Shown here in pieces: positions 20,185 through 29,441 of a stretch of DNA of 64,000 nt. Each line of letters begins with the position of its first letter. Positions within the stretch are counted from its first letter, which is position 1. Source of the DNA: Sulfurisphaera ohwakuensis (GTDB lineage: Archaea; Thermoproteota; Thermoprotei_A; Sulfolobales; Sulfolobaceae); assembly GCF_009729055.1 (NCBI RefSeq), contig NZ_CP045484.1:1302001-1366000 (forward strand), read 5' to 3'. The position numbers and the translations under genes were made by a program. The notes under the pieces were generated by a model, which was given only the letters and a program-made list of their open reading frames with translations, had not been told where the DNA came from and ran no database searches.

Positions 20185-21120
20185 ATGAGCGATTCAGTTG
20201 AATCAGAAGAAGAGATTCAGCAGAAATTGTCAAAAGCCTCAGAGGAGTTAAGAAAATTAAGAGAAGAAAGACAGAAAATAATTGAAAATATAAGAAAATT
20301 AAGAGAAAAGAGAAGAGAAAAAGTTGATAGACTTAGAAGTATAAGGGAGCAAATAAAACAACTAAGAGAAGAGTTAAAGGCTAAAAGTGAAGAAATTAAG
20401 CAACTTTCTCAACAGAAGCAGAGTTTGATCCAGGTTATAAGTGAAATAAAAAAGGAATTTGAACAAATCAAGAACGTTGAGAAAGTTAAGGAAAAATTGG
20501 ACCCATTACAAATTTTAAAGAAAATAGAGCAATTGGAATGGAGACTACAAACTTCTAGTCTCTCATTAGAAGAAGAGAAGAAAATAATCTTAAAAATAGC
20601 TAACTTAGAGAAAAAACTAGAAACAGCGAAAAAATTAGCACAACTTAAAGAGAAAAATACTGAGAATAGAGCGGAACTTTTAGCTAAAAGAGTTGAACTA
20701 TCAACAATAAGACAACGTATAGTTGAATTAAGGAATCAAATTTCAGAGAAAGTGAAAATATATCAACAACTAAAGAATGAGAGAGATTCATTAGTGAAAG
20801 AAATTGAGATTTTAAATAATCAAATCAGTGAACTAGTAAATAAGAACAACGAGATAAAAAATAAAATTACTGAGAAAAAAGATGAAATTAAGAAATATAG
20901 GGATGAGTTAAAGAAAATTAAGGATATGTTAAAATCAAGGAATATCACGGAAGTTTACGAGAATCAACTTAAAAATGTTAATAAAGAGATAATCGAGAAT
21001 AAGCGTAAGAAAGCCGAGGAAAAGCTGAAAAACAATAAGAGACTAACATTTGATGAACTTTTAATATTGTACTATAATGATAAGGATAATAATGAGCAAG
21101 ATTCTAATAATTTACGTTGA
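20185..21120 (+). CDS. Archaeal coiled-coil protein (COG1340 type)
   Basis: A 311-aa protein that is almost entirely coiled coil, with heptads rich in Lys, Glu, Leu, Ile and Gln throughout residues 10-290. A break near SSLSLEEEKKIILKIANLEK resembles the conserved hairpin of COG1340 proteins. There is no ATPase head, so it is not a full SMC or Rad50. A TTG at 20164 would lengthen it by seven residues, but the ATG at 20185 is better placed. It overlaps the DUF373 membrane protein gene by 29 bp, and the function is unknown. Confidence 0.8.
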   Translation: MSDSVESEEEIQQKLSKASEELRKLREERQKIIENIRKLREKRREKVDRLRSIREQIKQLREELKAKSEEIKQLSQQKQSLIQVISEIKKEFEQIKNVEKVKEKLDPLQILKKIEQLEWRLQTSSLSLEEEKKIILKIANLEKKLETAKKLAQLKEKNTENRAELLAKRVELSTIRQRIVELRNQISEKVKIYQQLKNERDSLVKEIEILNNQISELVNKNNEIKNKITEKKDEIKKYRDELKKIKDMLKSRNITEVYENQLKNVNKEIIENKRKKAEEKLKNNKRLTFDELLILYYNDKDNNEQDSNNLR

Positions 21121-22132
21121 TATTGATGATGATTTAGGAAAAATAGGTTTAGAGACTCCTATTATAGGAGAAGAACGTGTAAAAAAAGCTATTGATATTG
21201 CTTCAGAAACAATTCCAACGGATTCAGACTTTAATACTATGGTAGTAGCATATAATATCTATAAGAAACTTCGTAAAGAAAATAATGATGTAGAGATAGC
21301 ATTTATATCTGGGTCAGAAAGAAGTAACATAGAGGGTCAAATAGAATTTTCAAGAAAATTAGATGAAGCTATAAAAACTACAAATGCAGAAGAAGCGATC
21401 ATTGTGTATGATAGCCCAGAAGATGCTAAAGCTATACCAATTATACAGTCTAAGTTGAAAGTTATAGGTATCGAAAGAGTTTTAGTTGAGCAATATAGAG
21501 GAGTCGAGGAAACTTATGCTTTATTAGGAAGATACATAAAAAAAGCTATTTCCGACCCTAGATTTGCAAGAATTTTTTTAGGTGTTCCTGGAATTATTTT
21601 AATTACAATAGGTATATTTTCTCTGTTAAATCTTACAGTTTATGCAACGCCAGCCATTCTAATAATAATTGGTTTAGCCTTATTAGGTAGAGGTCTCAGA
21701 ATAGATGAATACATAGAACAATGGTGGGAAAATTCTACGATAATGGTAATAGCAGCGATTATATCTCTAATTTCAACTATTGTAGGGATAATTGAAGGTT
21801 ATTATGTGAGTGCATCTATAAAACTATATGATCTCTCTTCTATTTTTATAATTTTAACTACTATTCTTCCCTTTATCGTATTCGCTATAATAGTTTTATT
21901 TGGTGCTAAAGCAATAAATAAAGTCATGAATAGAGATATAAAAGTATGGCACGATATATTCAGAATAATTGCAGTAATTATAATCTATTATATGATGGTT
22001 TTAATATCTAAGAATCTTGAGGAAAATGTAATAGGTGTTCAACTTCAAACAATGTATACATTATCTGTAATAACACTTGTACTTGTTTCTTTATATATAG
22101 TTTTTTCTATAATAGAAAAACATATAACATAA
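21092..22132 (+). CDS. DUF373 family membrane protein
   Basis: The N-terminal 155 residues form a soluble alpha/beta domain typical of DUF373 (YVDIDDDLG, then EEAIIVYDSPEDAKAIPIIQS, and a YRGVEETYALLGRY helix). The remainder has about six transmembrane segments. The ATG at 21092 matches the family start (MSKILIIYVD); an ATG 15 nt earlier is less likely. It is translationally coupled to the coiled-coil gene, suggesting that the two act together at the membrane. Function unknown. Confidence 0.85.
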   Translation: MSKILIIYVDIDDDLGKIGLETPIIGEERVKKAIDIASETIPTDSDFNTMVVAYNIYKKLRKENNDVEIAFISGSERSNIEGQIEFSRKLDEAIKTTNAEEAIIVYDSPEDAKAIPIIQSKLKVIGIERVLVEQYRGVEETYALLGRYIKKAISDPRFARIFLGVPGIILITIGIFSLLNLTVYATPAILIIIGLALLGRGLRIDEYIEQWWENSTIMVIAAIISLISTIVGIIEGYYVSASIKLYDLSSIFIILTTILPFIVFAIIVLFGAKAINKVMNRDIKVWHDIFRIIAVIIIYYMMVLISKNLEENVIGVQLQTMYTLSVITLVLVSLYIVFSIIEKHIT

Positions 22133-22135
22133 AAA

Positions 22136-22360
22136 TTATTTAGGAAGTTTATCTCTTACTTCAACTGGTAAATCTTCTCTCTTGAGGATCTTGGCTTTTC
22201 TACTGGCTTTAGTAACTATTTTACCTAGAATTATGTATGCATTAACATCATTTGCTTTTTCTGCTTTCTCATAGGATTTTAAATATCTCATCTTAACATA
22301 TTTGTTTTTATCTAATTGAACATAAACATATTTTCCGTGTTTTAATGTCATATTTATCAC
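22136..22360 (-). CDS. Small basic hypothetical protein
   Basis: A 74-aa Lys- and Tyr-rich protein with an N-terminal beta hairpin (LKHGKYVYVQLDKNKYVKMRY, with breaks) and a basic C-terminus. It lies 14 bp downstream of the TBP gene on the same strand, so it is probably co-transcribed with TBP. Size and charge suggest nucleic-acid binding, but I do not recognise a family with confidence. It is convergent with the DUF373 gene. Confidence 0.6.
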   Translation of the reverse strand: MINMTLKHGKYVYVQLDKNKYVKMRYLKSYEKAEKANDVNAYIILGKIVTKASRKAKILKREDLPVEVRDKLPK

Positions 22361-22374
22361 CTATAATTATATCT

Positions 22375-22962
22375 TTAAAACTCTAACTCCTCTTCTTCAA
22401 ATGGTTTTACGCAATCTAGTTCAACTAACTTATCGAATATTTTCTTTACAGCTTTATGTACTTCTTCTTCTCTCTTAGCCCCAGTAATAACCATTTTACC
22501 ACTACTAAAGATGAGTAATACAACTCTAGGATCTTCCATCCTATATATTAATCCAGGGAATTGTTCAGGTTCATACATATTATTTTCTAACAAGAATGCT
22601 GCTTTATCTAAATTTACGATAACATGTAAATTTGCTGATGCAACAATATTTTGTATCTGTATTTTTGGTTTTCCAGTTAAATTCATTCCATATCTCTTTA
22701 GGGTTTTTATTATTCTTTTTACTGCTTTAATTAATTCGTCAGTACTCTTAGCCCCAGTAACCACCATTTTACCTGATTTGAATATGAGAGAAGTAACTTT
22801 TGGTGCTTCGAGCCTAAATATAAGACCAGGGAATTGATCTGGGTCATATTCGACATTTGGTACACTTCTTTCCATTGCATACAAGTCTAAGTTTTGATCC
22901 AATGTTACTGTAGCTACAATGTTTTCAATATTTACTACTGCCTTGTACGGTATTTCTGGTAT
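22375..22962 (-). CDS. tbp: TATA-box-binding protein (start codon unresolved)
   Basis: TBP nucleates the preinitiation complex. The two direct repeats of the saddle are complete, with the paired signatures [18 protein letters not shown] and [24 protein letters not shown], and an acidic tail EEEELEF. The first canonical start is a TTG at 22902, which would delete strand 1. Clear TBP sequence ([20 protein letters not shown]) continues upstream to an ATA at 22960-22962. An in-frame TGA follows at 22969-22971, with no ATG, GTG or TTG between. The TATA box predicts transcription starting near 22962, so initiation at or next to that ATA on a leaderless message is possible. Confidence 0.9.
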   Translation of the reverse strand: MPEIPYKAVVNIENIVATVTLDQNLDLYAMERSVPNVEYDPDQFPGLIFRLEAPKVTSLIFKSGKMVVTGAKSTDELIKAVKRIIKTLKRYGMNLTGKPKIQIQNIVASANLHVIVNLDKAAFLLENNMYEPEQFPGLIYRMEDPRVVLLIFSSGKMVITGAKREEEVHKAVKKIFDKLVELDCVKPFEEEELEF

Positions 22963-22983
22963 ATTAGGTCACCTACAAAATAG

Positions 22984-22992
22984 TTTATAAAT
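22984..22992 (-). promoter_or_regulatory. TATA box of the TBP gene
   Basis: The palindromic tttataaa is centred near 22988 on the minus-strand promoter. Adding the usual 26 bp puts the transcription start at about 22962, the position where TBP homology begins. This excludes the out-of-frame GTG at 22970-22972 as a start. Confidence 0.55.
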
Positions 22993-23012
22993 ACACATTT
23001 ATAAATTCCCAT

Positions 23013-23762
23013 TTAAAGCATAATGTCCTTCAGTAGCCCTAATTCAGGAAACTCCATTATACCCTCTTTTTCAATAATAACATAAGGTTTAGATTTTTCT
23101 AGAATAGAATATTCTCTCATAAGTGGAGACATGTAGTTGGAATGATTCAGTGAAATATCGTTCCCTGCTTGATAAATTCCAATTGCAGGTAAAATAATTA
23201 CTTTTGAGTTATTTTTCAGTGGAGTTACTAGAAAGCATTGCATTCTTCTTACAAAGCCTAGTTTATCTCTTAATCCTAACCTTGGATGCTCATGCCCTAT
23301 GATATATATTTTATTTTCTTCCACATCTATATTCATATGGCCATGAAATATAACAATATTATCGACTATCAAAGAATCTACTAGCTTAATATTATCATAA
23401 TTCTCAGTGACTAAAGATAAATAATTATCATGATTACCTCTAATTATCGTAATTTCTGTACCTTCATCTTTTAATATTCGAAATATTTCATTAAGTTCAG
23501 TTTTTTCTTGTTTGGTTAATTTACTAAAAGAATGTTTAAGATCTCCATTAATTATGAGTTTGTTTGTTTTGAAAACCTCTCTTGCTCTATTGAAAATATT
23601 GAGAAAACGTTTCTTTTGAACTTTTGGTATGAATATTCCTTTTGATGCCATCTCTTCTTCGTAACCTATGTGTACATCAGATAGAATTATAGAGTTAAGT
23701 CTTCGTATATATATAACGGGCAAATCTTCATCAATGTAAATATCATCAACTAAACTTATCAT
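23013..23762 (-). CDS. Calcineurin-like metallophosphoesterase
   Basis: A 249-aa predicted phosphohydrolase of the COG1407 type. Metal ligands are visible in order: SDVH (28-31), GDLKH (73-77), GNHD (109-112), HGH (140-142) and GHEH (156-159). A frame extends to 23801, but the TATA-like tttaaaaa at 23802-23809 predicts transcription starting near 23780. The ATG at 23762 is therefore preferred. In many archaea this family sits near DNA repair helicases; here it is divergent from dphB. The substrate is unknown. Confidence 0.85.
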   Translation of the reverse strand: MISLVDDIYIDEDLPVIYIRRLNSIILSDVHIGYEEEMASKGIFIPKVQKKRFLNIFNRAREVFKTNKLIINGDLKHSFSKLTKQEKTELNEIFRILKDEGTEITIIRGNHDNYLSLVTENYDNIKLVDSLIVDNIVIFHGHMNIDVEENKIYIIGHEHPRLGLRDKLGFVRRMQCFLVTPLKNNSKVIILPAIGIYQAGNDISLNHSNYMSPLMREYSILEKSKPYVIIEKEGIMEFPELGLLKDIML

Positions 23763-23810
23763 CTTGTTCTTATAATCTAATTTAATACTAATAAATACCA
23801 ATTTAAAAAC

Positions 23811-24575
23811 ATGCCAACGCTTAAGCTTATAGGGTTGGGCCTCTCTGCTAAATTTGTAACTAGAGAAGCAATTGATGAGATAAGTAAATGTAATGTTGTG
23901 CTATTCGAAAGTTATACTTCTCTATCTTGTGATATAAATTTAGATTTTATTAAATTTTTAAATAAAAATGTTATTATTGTAGATAGAAAATTTATTGAAA
24001 ATAATATTAAAGAAATTATTAAACTGTTAAAAGAGAAAGAAGATGTTTGTATAGTAACTATAGGGGATCCTATGATTGCAACAACACATGTGAGTCTTAT
24101 TGTTGAGGTGAAAGACAAGGGCTATAATTTTAAAGTAATTCCGGGGATATCAGTTCATTGCTATATAATTTCAAAATCTATGTTATCTTCCTATAAATTT
24201 GGTAAATCTGTAACTATAACTTACCCTTATAATAATAAAATTGATACGACTCCTTATGATGTAATTTATGATAATTTTATACGGGGACTCCACACAATAC
24301 TATATCTTGACTTAAAAGAAGATAAAATTATGACAGCTAAAGAAGCCGTAGAACTTCTAATAGAAATGGAGAAAATAAAGAAGCAAGGACTAATTAGTGA
24401 TGATAGAATCATCATAGTAGGTCAGAGATTGGGATGCGATGATGAGGAAGTAGTTGCATTACGATTAAAGGAAGTATTTAATTATAAATTTAAAGAACCA
24501 CCACATATTATTGTATTTCCTACAGATAAGTTACACTTCATGGAGGTAGAGGCTTTAAAATGTCTAATGAAATAA
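23811..24575 (+). CDS. dphB: Diphthine synthase
   Basis: A SAM-dependent methyltransferase that trimethylates the modified histidine of elongation factor 2 on the way to diphthamide. The 254-aa protein has the tetrapyrrole-methylase-like fold: LIGLGLS at the N-terminus, [12 protein letters not shown] near residue 81-92, and [10 protein letters not shown]. The ATG is leaderless relative to a TATA-like tttaatac at 23781-23788. The downstream gene overlaps by 16 bp. Confidence 0.93.
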   Translation: MPTLKLIGLGLSAKFVTREAIDEISKCNVVLFESYTSLSCDINLDFIKFLNKNVIIVDRKFIENNIKEIIKLLKEKEDVCIVTIGDPMIATTHVSLIVEVKDKGYNFKVIPGISVHCYIISKSMLSSYKFGKSVTITYPYNNKIDTTPYDVIYDNFIRGLHTILYLDLKEDKIMTAKEAVELLIEMEKIKKQGLISDDRIIIVGQRLGCDDEEVVALRLKEVFNYKFKEPPHIIVFPTDKLHFMEVEALKCLMK

Positions 24576-25246
24576 GAAATAGAGTAGAAAAATATATAAA
24601 AGGAATGGAAGAAAGGTTACAAAAAATACCTAGTCATATCTATGAAAAATATCGTAAAGTACTAGATCTTGCTAAACAATATACAGAGGATGCAAAATAT
24701 TATCTGAGTAAAGAAGATGAAGTTACTGCGTTGGTTGATGTAGTTTATGCTGAAGGTTTATTAGATTCAGTTATATTTAATGAAAATCTTGATATAGATT
24801 CACAAATTTCTAAAAAAGTATTCGTAGGTGGCACATTTGATATATTACACCCTGGTCATATAGAATTTTTAAAAGAGGCTTCTCGTTATGGAAGAGTCTA
24901 TGTCTCTGTTGCAAGAGATAAAAACTCAGAAAAGGTAAAAGGGAGAAAACCAATAAATGATGAAAATCAAAGATTAGAAGTAGTAAAGAGCATTAGATAT
25001 GTTTATGAAGCATTTTTAGGAGATGAAAAAGATTTTCTAAAAAGTGTTGAAAGGGTAAAACCAGACATATTATTTTTAGGTCCTGATCAGCATGTTGATG
25101 AGAATAAATTAAAAGAAGAGTTAAAGAAAAGAGGAATTGATAACATAGAAATAATAAGAATGAAAGAAAGAATAAATAATTGGTCTCATTCAAGCACTAC
25201 ATCAATAATTCAAGAAATAGTCAAAAGATATTGCAATCAAAGATAA
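24560..25246 (+). CDS. ribL: DUF357-fused FAD synthase (RibL-like nucleotidyltransferase)
   Basis: The N-terminal 75 residues are a DUF357 helical domain. The rest is a cytidylyltransferase-fold enzyme with [11 protein letters not shown] (HPGH at 97-100) and a C-terminal SHSSTTSII motif. Archaeal RibL adenylates FMN to FAD. The next gene, convergent and overlapping by 10 bp, is riboflavin kinase, which makes FMN, so the FAD role fits well. The start overlaps dphB. The fusion to DUF357 is a feature of this lineage; the role of that domain is unknown. Confidence 0.85.
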   Translation: MSNEIRNRVEKYIKGMEERLQKIPSHIYEKYRKVLDLAKQYTEDAKYYLSKEDEVTALVDVVYAEGLLDSVIFNENLDIDSQISKKVFVGGTFDILHPGHIEFLKEASRYGRVYVSVARDKNSEKVKGRKPINDENQRLEVVKSIRYVYEAFLGDEKDFLKSVERVKPDILFLGPDQHVDENKLKEELKKRGIDNIEIIRMKERINNWSHSSTTSIIQEIVKRYCNQR

Positions 25247-25887
25247 ACTTCAATTTCTACCTCATCACCATCTTTAAGACTAAGTTTTTCTCTTAAATAG
25301 TAAGGTGATATAATTTCAACAACACTTTTTGGATGAGTAGTTCTCGCTGGAATTACTATAGCTGCTGGTGAAATTGAATTTATCGAAGATGGGAAAGCCT
25401 TTACACTTCCTAAAACCCTATTTGGCTCTTTGTGTTCTGGGATAATAATTCCTTTAGCTAAATCTAAGATCAATCTATTTTCTAATGATATCCTATCATA
25501 GATAACAATATTTAAAGTTCCGGCATAAGGTTCAAATCCTAAGTATTTTTTGAAGGATTCGATATAGTAAGGAATTGAAAGGAAAATTCTACCCTCTCCT
25601 AACCCTGCTGTCACTTTTCCTTTTATGTGTAATATTTTAGTCCTCATAATTAATTGTAATATATCTTCTATGCATCTCTTTAATTCTTCTTCTCCTTTAT
25701 CTGTAAGCTTTATATATTCCCCATCTTTTATTATAATTCTTTGTATTATCCCTTCTTCCTCGAGTTCTTTTAATTTTCTTGATACAGTTTGCTGTGATAA
25801 ACCAGATTCTTTTGAAATCTCTGTTTGTGTTACTAACTTATCACTATTTAATAACTTAAACAGTTTACATGTAAATAGTGTATCTTT
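25237..25887 (-). CDS. ribK: CTP-dependent riboflavin kinase with N-terminal winged helix (start unresolved)
   Basis: The kinase domain (from [12 protein letters not shown] at 25647) has the archaeal CTP-dependent riboflavin kinase signatures [22 protein letters not shown] and the [24 protein letters not shown] end. Upstream in the same frame is a complete winged helix ([20 protein letters not shown]), as in other crenarchaeal RibK. No ATG, GTG or TTG lies in that frame before the TGA at 25888-25890, which is the stop of taw1. A TTG at 25889-25891 with a GGAGGGAG just upstream would fit if the adjacent A4 run lost one base. So there is a frameshift, a non-canonical start, or a sequencing error. 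Confidence 0.85.
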   Translation of the reverse strand, partial: KDTLFTCKLFKLLNSDKLVTQTEISKESGLSQQTVSRKLKELEEEGIIQRIIIKDGEYIKLTDKGEEELKRCIEDILQLIMRTKILHIKGKVTAGLGEGRIFLSIPYYIESFKKYLGFEPYAGTLNIVIYDRISLENRLILDLAKGIIIPEHKEPNRVLGSVKAFPSSINSISPAAIVIPARTTHPKSVVEIISPYYLREKLSLKDGDEVEIEVYL

Positions 25888-26964
25888 TCAAGTTTCTCCC
25901 TCCGTACAACCTAGTTCTGCTTCTTTATATTCTCCATTTATATCATCTTCTATGTCTTTAGTTGCCCAATTCCAGTTATCTGTCCAAGCATTACCTATCT
26001 GTATAGGTTTATCTAATTTACTTAATAAGACTATTCTACTAGGTATATGTTCAGATAGAATTTTATAACCAGTATGCTCAGCTAATTTTTTAGCAAATTC
26101 TTTAATTTCAAAATGTCTAGGCATAGCATCTTTACTAAGTCTATAAGTAGAAGGTCCTACATGCATGTATGCTTTTACTTCAATATATGTTGGTTGTGCG
26201 ATTTCCATGAGTCTTGCAAATTCTCTTGCATCTTCATCACTCATATTGAATCCTTTTATCATAGTCATTCTTATAACTGTGGGCGAACTAAAGCTTGGAA
26301 GAATTTCTAATGTTTTCATAACTAAATTCCATGAGTTTGCAACAATAGGTCTATTTATTAGTTTATGTTTAAATTCATTAGGGGCTTGAAGTGATACAAA
26401 TAATTGAGTAGGTTCTTCTTCTAAGCTTGCAAGTATATCTGGCCTTACTCCACTAGTTACTAAAAAGGTTGTAAGCCCTCTTTTATGGTACTCTTTGATT
26501 AGTTCTCCAAGCCTATCATATAATGTGGGTTCGCCTGTAAGGCTTATAGCTACATGTCTAGGTGTTATAGCCTCTTTAACTTTGTTTTTATCTACTCCCT
26601 CACGTCCAAAATAACCAGATACTGCCCTTTTATGTTCTTCTATACTTTTTTCCACAATAATATCTGGATCATCTTCTACTGGTAATTTTGTTTCATCCCA
26701 TTCAATTCCTATATCCTCTGGTTCTAATCTCCAACAATGAATGCATCTGAACCAACACCACGCAGCAGTAGGTGACATTTGAACACATCTATGGCTTTCA
26801 ATTCCGTAAAACTTGCCTTTATAGCAATATCTCCCTGAAGTTAAGGCTTCGTGAGTCCAATGACATTTCTTATATACGCTATGATTTCCAACTATGTGAT
26901 ATTTTTCTTTTTCTAGTTCTTTCATTATCAAGCTTAAAGTATCTATCCTAAGATTACTTACCAT
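25888..26964 (-). CDS. taw1: 4-demethylwyosine synthase (TYW1/Taw1), radical SAM
   Basis: Makes the tricyclic wyosine base at G37 of tRNA-Phe from m1G and pyruvate. The 358-aa protein has the radical SAM motif CxxxCxxC at C70, C74, C77. Further N-terminal cysteines (C34, C47, C60) include those for the second cluster. [15 protein letters not shown] and the SAM-binding strands follow. The ATG at 26964 is leaderless relative to ttaaaaac at 26988-26995. The stop TGA is followed in the same frame by the winged helix of RibK. Confidence 0.93.
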   Translation of the reverse strand: MVSNLRIDTLSLIMKELEKEKYHIVGNHSVYKKCHWTHEALTSGRYCYKGKFYGIESHRCVQMSPTAAWCWFRCIHCWRLEPEDIGIEWDETKLPVEDDPDIIVEKSIEEHKRAVSGYFGREGVDKNKVKEAITPRHVAISLTGEPTLYDRLGELIKEYHKRGLTTFLVTSGVRPDILASLEEEPTQLFVSLQAPNEFKHKLINRPIVANSWNLVMKTLEILPSFSSPTVIRMTMIKGFNMSDEDAREFARLMEIAQPTYIEVKAYMHVGPSTYRLSKDAMPRHFEIKEFAKKLAEHTGYKILSEHIPSRIVLLSKLDKPIQIGNAWTDNWNWATKDIEDDINGEYKEAELGCTEGET

Positions 26965-26996
26965 CTACTAAACTACTGAATGTAAGATTAAAAACT

Positions 26997-28415
26997 TTAA
27001 CTTATAGGTGCTGTTAAATCATAAAGGTTAAGTACTTTTTCTATTTTTGCTGAAATAGCCATAATGTAATAGTCCGACAAATATCTTCCCATAAGTTGTA
27101 ATCCTATGGGTAAATTATTATAGAATCCTGCTGGCTGAGATAAAGCTGGTACTCCAGCTAAATTTGCAATTACAGTGTTTAGATCCATAGCATACATTTT
27201 AATAGGATCCTCAACTACCTCACCTATTTTTGGGGGCAATATAGGCATAGTTGGTGATGCTATTAGATCGAATTCTTTAAGTATATTATCAACATTATCT
27301 TTTATTAATCTTCTAATTTTAAGTGCTTTAATATAGAACTCTTCATAATATCCTGCACTTAGGATAAAGCTTCCTAATAATATTCTTCTTTTAACTTCTA
27401 TTCCAAATCCTTCTCCTCTATTTTTAGCAAAAGTCTCTCTCCAATTACCTTCATAGTATTTACTATATCCGTATCTTACACCATCAAATCTAGCTAAATT
27501 AGAGCTAGCCTCTGACATAGCAATAATATAATAAGCCGGTAAAGCATATTCAGCATATCCTAAATTCACTTCTTTAATTATTGCCCCCTCAGAACTTAAT
27601 TTATCTAGAGTTGAGTTAAATATCGAAACAACTGGTTTATCTGATGCCTCTACTATATCCTTCAAAACAGCAATTTTAACATCTTTCAGATCTACTTTTT
27701 CCGGTACTTGGGGTTCAAAATGAATTGTGGTAGCATCTTTAGGGTCATCACCAGAGATTATTGAATAGAGTAAAGCCAGATCTTCAGCATTTTTTGCCAT
27801 CGGTCCTATTTGTTCTAAACTATTTGCATAAGCTACTAACCCAAATCTACTAACTGTCCCATAAGAAGGCTTTAAGCCAAATACGGCATTATACGCAGCT
27901 GGCGCTCTTATTGAACCTCCAGTATCACTACCTAAAGCTATATCTACTATTCCTGCAGCTAATGCGGCTCCGCTTCCCCCAGAGCTTCCCCCAGGTGTTC
28001 TCTCTAGATCCCAAGGATTTCTTGTAGGGCCAAAATAACTTGTCTCCGTTGTCGATCCCATTGCAAATTCATCCATATTTGTTTTGCCTAGAATAACTGC
28101 TCCTTCTTGCTTTAATTTTTCTATTACAGTAGCATCATATGGCGGTACATAATCCTCTAACATTCTAGAAGCACAAGTGGTTCTAATTCCTTTTGTGGAG
28201 ATGTTATCCTTAATAGCTATTAGAATTCCAGATAATTTCCCTTTAGGGTTCTTAAGCTTTTCTCTTACTTCTCTCTTAACTTCTTCTTTATCCCTTATTG
28301 TTATAAACGCTTTGATTTTTTTCTCAATTTTCTCGATTCTTTCATATGTTCTTTCAACATATTCATCAATATCTAAGTTCTTATTTAGTAAGTCTTCTAC
28401 CAGTTTCGTAATCAT
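26997..28415 (-). CDS. gatA: Asp/Glu-tRNA amidotransferase subunit A
   Basis: The amidase subunit of GatCAB, which in archaea mainly makes Asn-tRNA from Asp-tRNA(Asn). The 472-aa protein has the Ser-cisSer-Lys triad: Lys in [10 protein letters not shown] (K69), the [10 protein letters not shown] loop, and the nucleophile in GSDTGGSIR (S168). The ATG at 28415 has a GGGGAG 4 nt upstream and is preferred over the ATG at 28427. It follows gatC with start-stop overlap. No gatB is in the window, though GatD and GatE are. Confidence 0.94.
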   Translation of the reverse strand: MITKLVEDLLNKNLDIDEYVERTYERIEKIEKKIKAFITIRDKEEVKREVREKLKNPKGKLSGILIAIKDNISTKGIRTTCASRMLEDYVPPYDATVIEKLKQEGAVILGKTNMDEFAMGSTTETSYFGPTRNPWDLERTPGGSSGGSGAALAAGIVDIALGSDTGGSIRAPAAYNAVFGLKPSYGTVSRFGLVAYANSLEQIGPMAKNAEDLALLYSIISGDDPKDATTIHFEPQVPEKVDLKDVKIAVLKDIVEASDKPVVSIFNSTLDKLSSEGAIIKEVNLGYAEYALPAYYIIAMSEASSNLARFDGVRYGYSKYYEGNWRETFAKNRGEGFGIEVKRRILLGSFILSAGYYEEFYIKALKIRRLIKDNVDNILKEFDLIASPTMPILPPKIGEVVEDPIKMYAMDLNTVIANLAGVPALSQPAGFYNNLPIGLQLMGRYLSDYYIMAISAKIEKVLNLYDLTAPIS

Positions 28416-28416
28416 A

Positions 28417-28710
28417 TTACTCCCCATAGGTAGCAGGTCCTACTATAAAACCATCCTCCTTTCTTTTCACATTACTTAATGCTTCGTCTCTACTCAATGG
28501 TTTTATAATTTCATCTTTTCTAAGCTTACCAGTAGATATAGGATGAAATAAAGGTTCTACATTAGAAAGGTCTAGTTTATTTATCTGATCAAAGAAATCG
28601 AGAATATTCTTTATATCTCGTTTTATTCTTTCTTTTTCTCTATCATTTAATTCTACTAGGGCTAAATTCTGTAATCTAGAAATAAGTTCATTATTTACTT
28701 CGATCTTCAC
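28417..28710 (-). CDS. gatC: Asp/Glu-tRNA amidotransferase subunit C
   Basis: A 97-aa protein that wraps around GatA and GatB. It has the conserved layout: an N-terminal helix pair ([19 protein letters not shown]), then the [20 protein letters not shown] linker, the S-T-x-LRKDE turn and a C-terminal [13 protein letters not shown]. It overlaps cutA by 20 bp and precedes gatA, forming cutA-gatC-gatA. Confidence 0.9.
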   Translation of the reverse strand: MKIEVNNELISRLQNLALVELNDREKERIKRDIKNILDFFDQINKLDLSNVEPLFHPISTGKLRKDEIIKPLSRDEALSNVKRKEDGFIVGPATYGE

Positions 28711-29026
28711 TTCTTCTCACGCTCTCACTAATCCATTTTAAATAATCTGGTAAGCCATCATTAAAGTTTATTATAATAATTTCTGGTAGAGTATAAGTGT
28801 GAAGTTCCTTTATTCTGTTTATTAATTTTTCCTTTACCTTTTCATCGCTTTTTATTATTAATAAGCTTTCATCATCTTCAGTGGTTTTGTCTTCCCAGAC
28901 ATAAAAGGATTTTACATAAGGTATTATATTAACACAAGCTGCAAGTCTTTCATCAACTAGAGTTTTTGCTATCTTCTTAGCGGACTCCATTCCACCAATT
29001 GTTGTAAGAGCAATAATATACGACAT
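28691..29026 (-). CDS. cutA: CutA-type divalent cation tolerance protein
   Basis: A 111-aa CutA1 homologue: a trimeric ferredoxin-like fold with ERLAACVNIIPYVKSFYVWEDK and the LPEIIIINFNDGLPDYLKW C-terminal strand and helix. CutA proteins bind divalent metals, but their role in archaea is unclear. It is first in an operon with gatC and gatA. Confidence 0.93.
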   Translation of the reverse strand: MSYIIALTTIGGMESAKKIAKTLVDERLAACVNIIPYVKSFYVWEDKTTEDDESLLIIKSDEKVKEKLINRIKELHTYTLPEIIIINFNDGLPDYLKWISESVRRSEDRSK

Positions 29027-29060
29027 ATTAATTAGTTACTGCTTTTTAATTAAAAAATCA

Positions 29061-29441
29061 ATGAAGGCTGAAGAACTAATTGATATCATAAAATGGGAGG
29101 GATTTAGGGAAGCATTATTTTATGGGCTTAGCGAATGTGAGGAGTTGGGTAAAGAGTTTATAGGCATTACGCTAGATAATGGTGATGGAATTATTTTAAG
29201 GGTTAATCCTTATGAGAACGAAATTCTTTATATTTTACTATATTCTAATAAGAAATATTCAAATAATGATTTGAGATTAATTGGCATTTTTAAGCCTGAG
29301 GAAAATGGTAATACCTATTTTATATACCAAATAACTAATTTAAGGAATTTTATAAATATGTTTGGTAATGATATAAAAGTTATTTATGTTGAAGTGATCA
29401 GAGATGCTCTTGAAGACTTTTTATACACAGCAATGGCTTGA
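29061..29441 (+). CDS. Hypothetical protein upstream of XPB
   Basis: A 126-aa acidic alpha/beta protein with no recognised motif. Strands [19 protein letters not shown] and [12 protein letters not shown] suggest a small beta sheet. It ends 38 bp inside the XPB gene, so the two are translationally coupled. Conserved coupling to XPB would suggest a partner in repair or transcription, but I cannot name one. It is too short for the usual XPB partner nuclease Bax1. Confidence 0.6.
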   Translation: MKAEELIDIIKWEGFREALFYGLSECEELGKEFIGITLDNGDGIILRVNPYENEILYILLYSNKKYSNNDLRLIGIFKPEENGNTYFIYQITNLRNFINMFGNDIKVIYVEVIRDALEDFLYTAMA

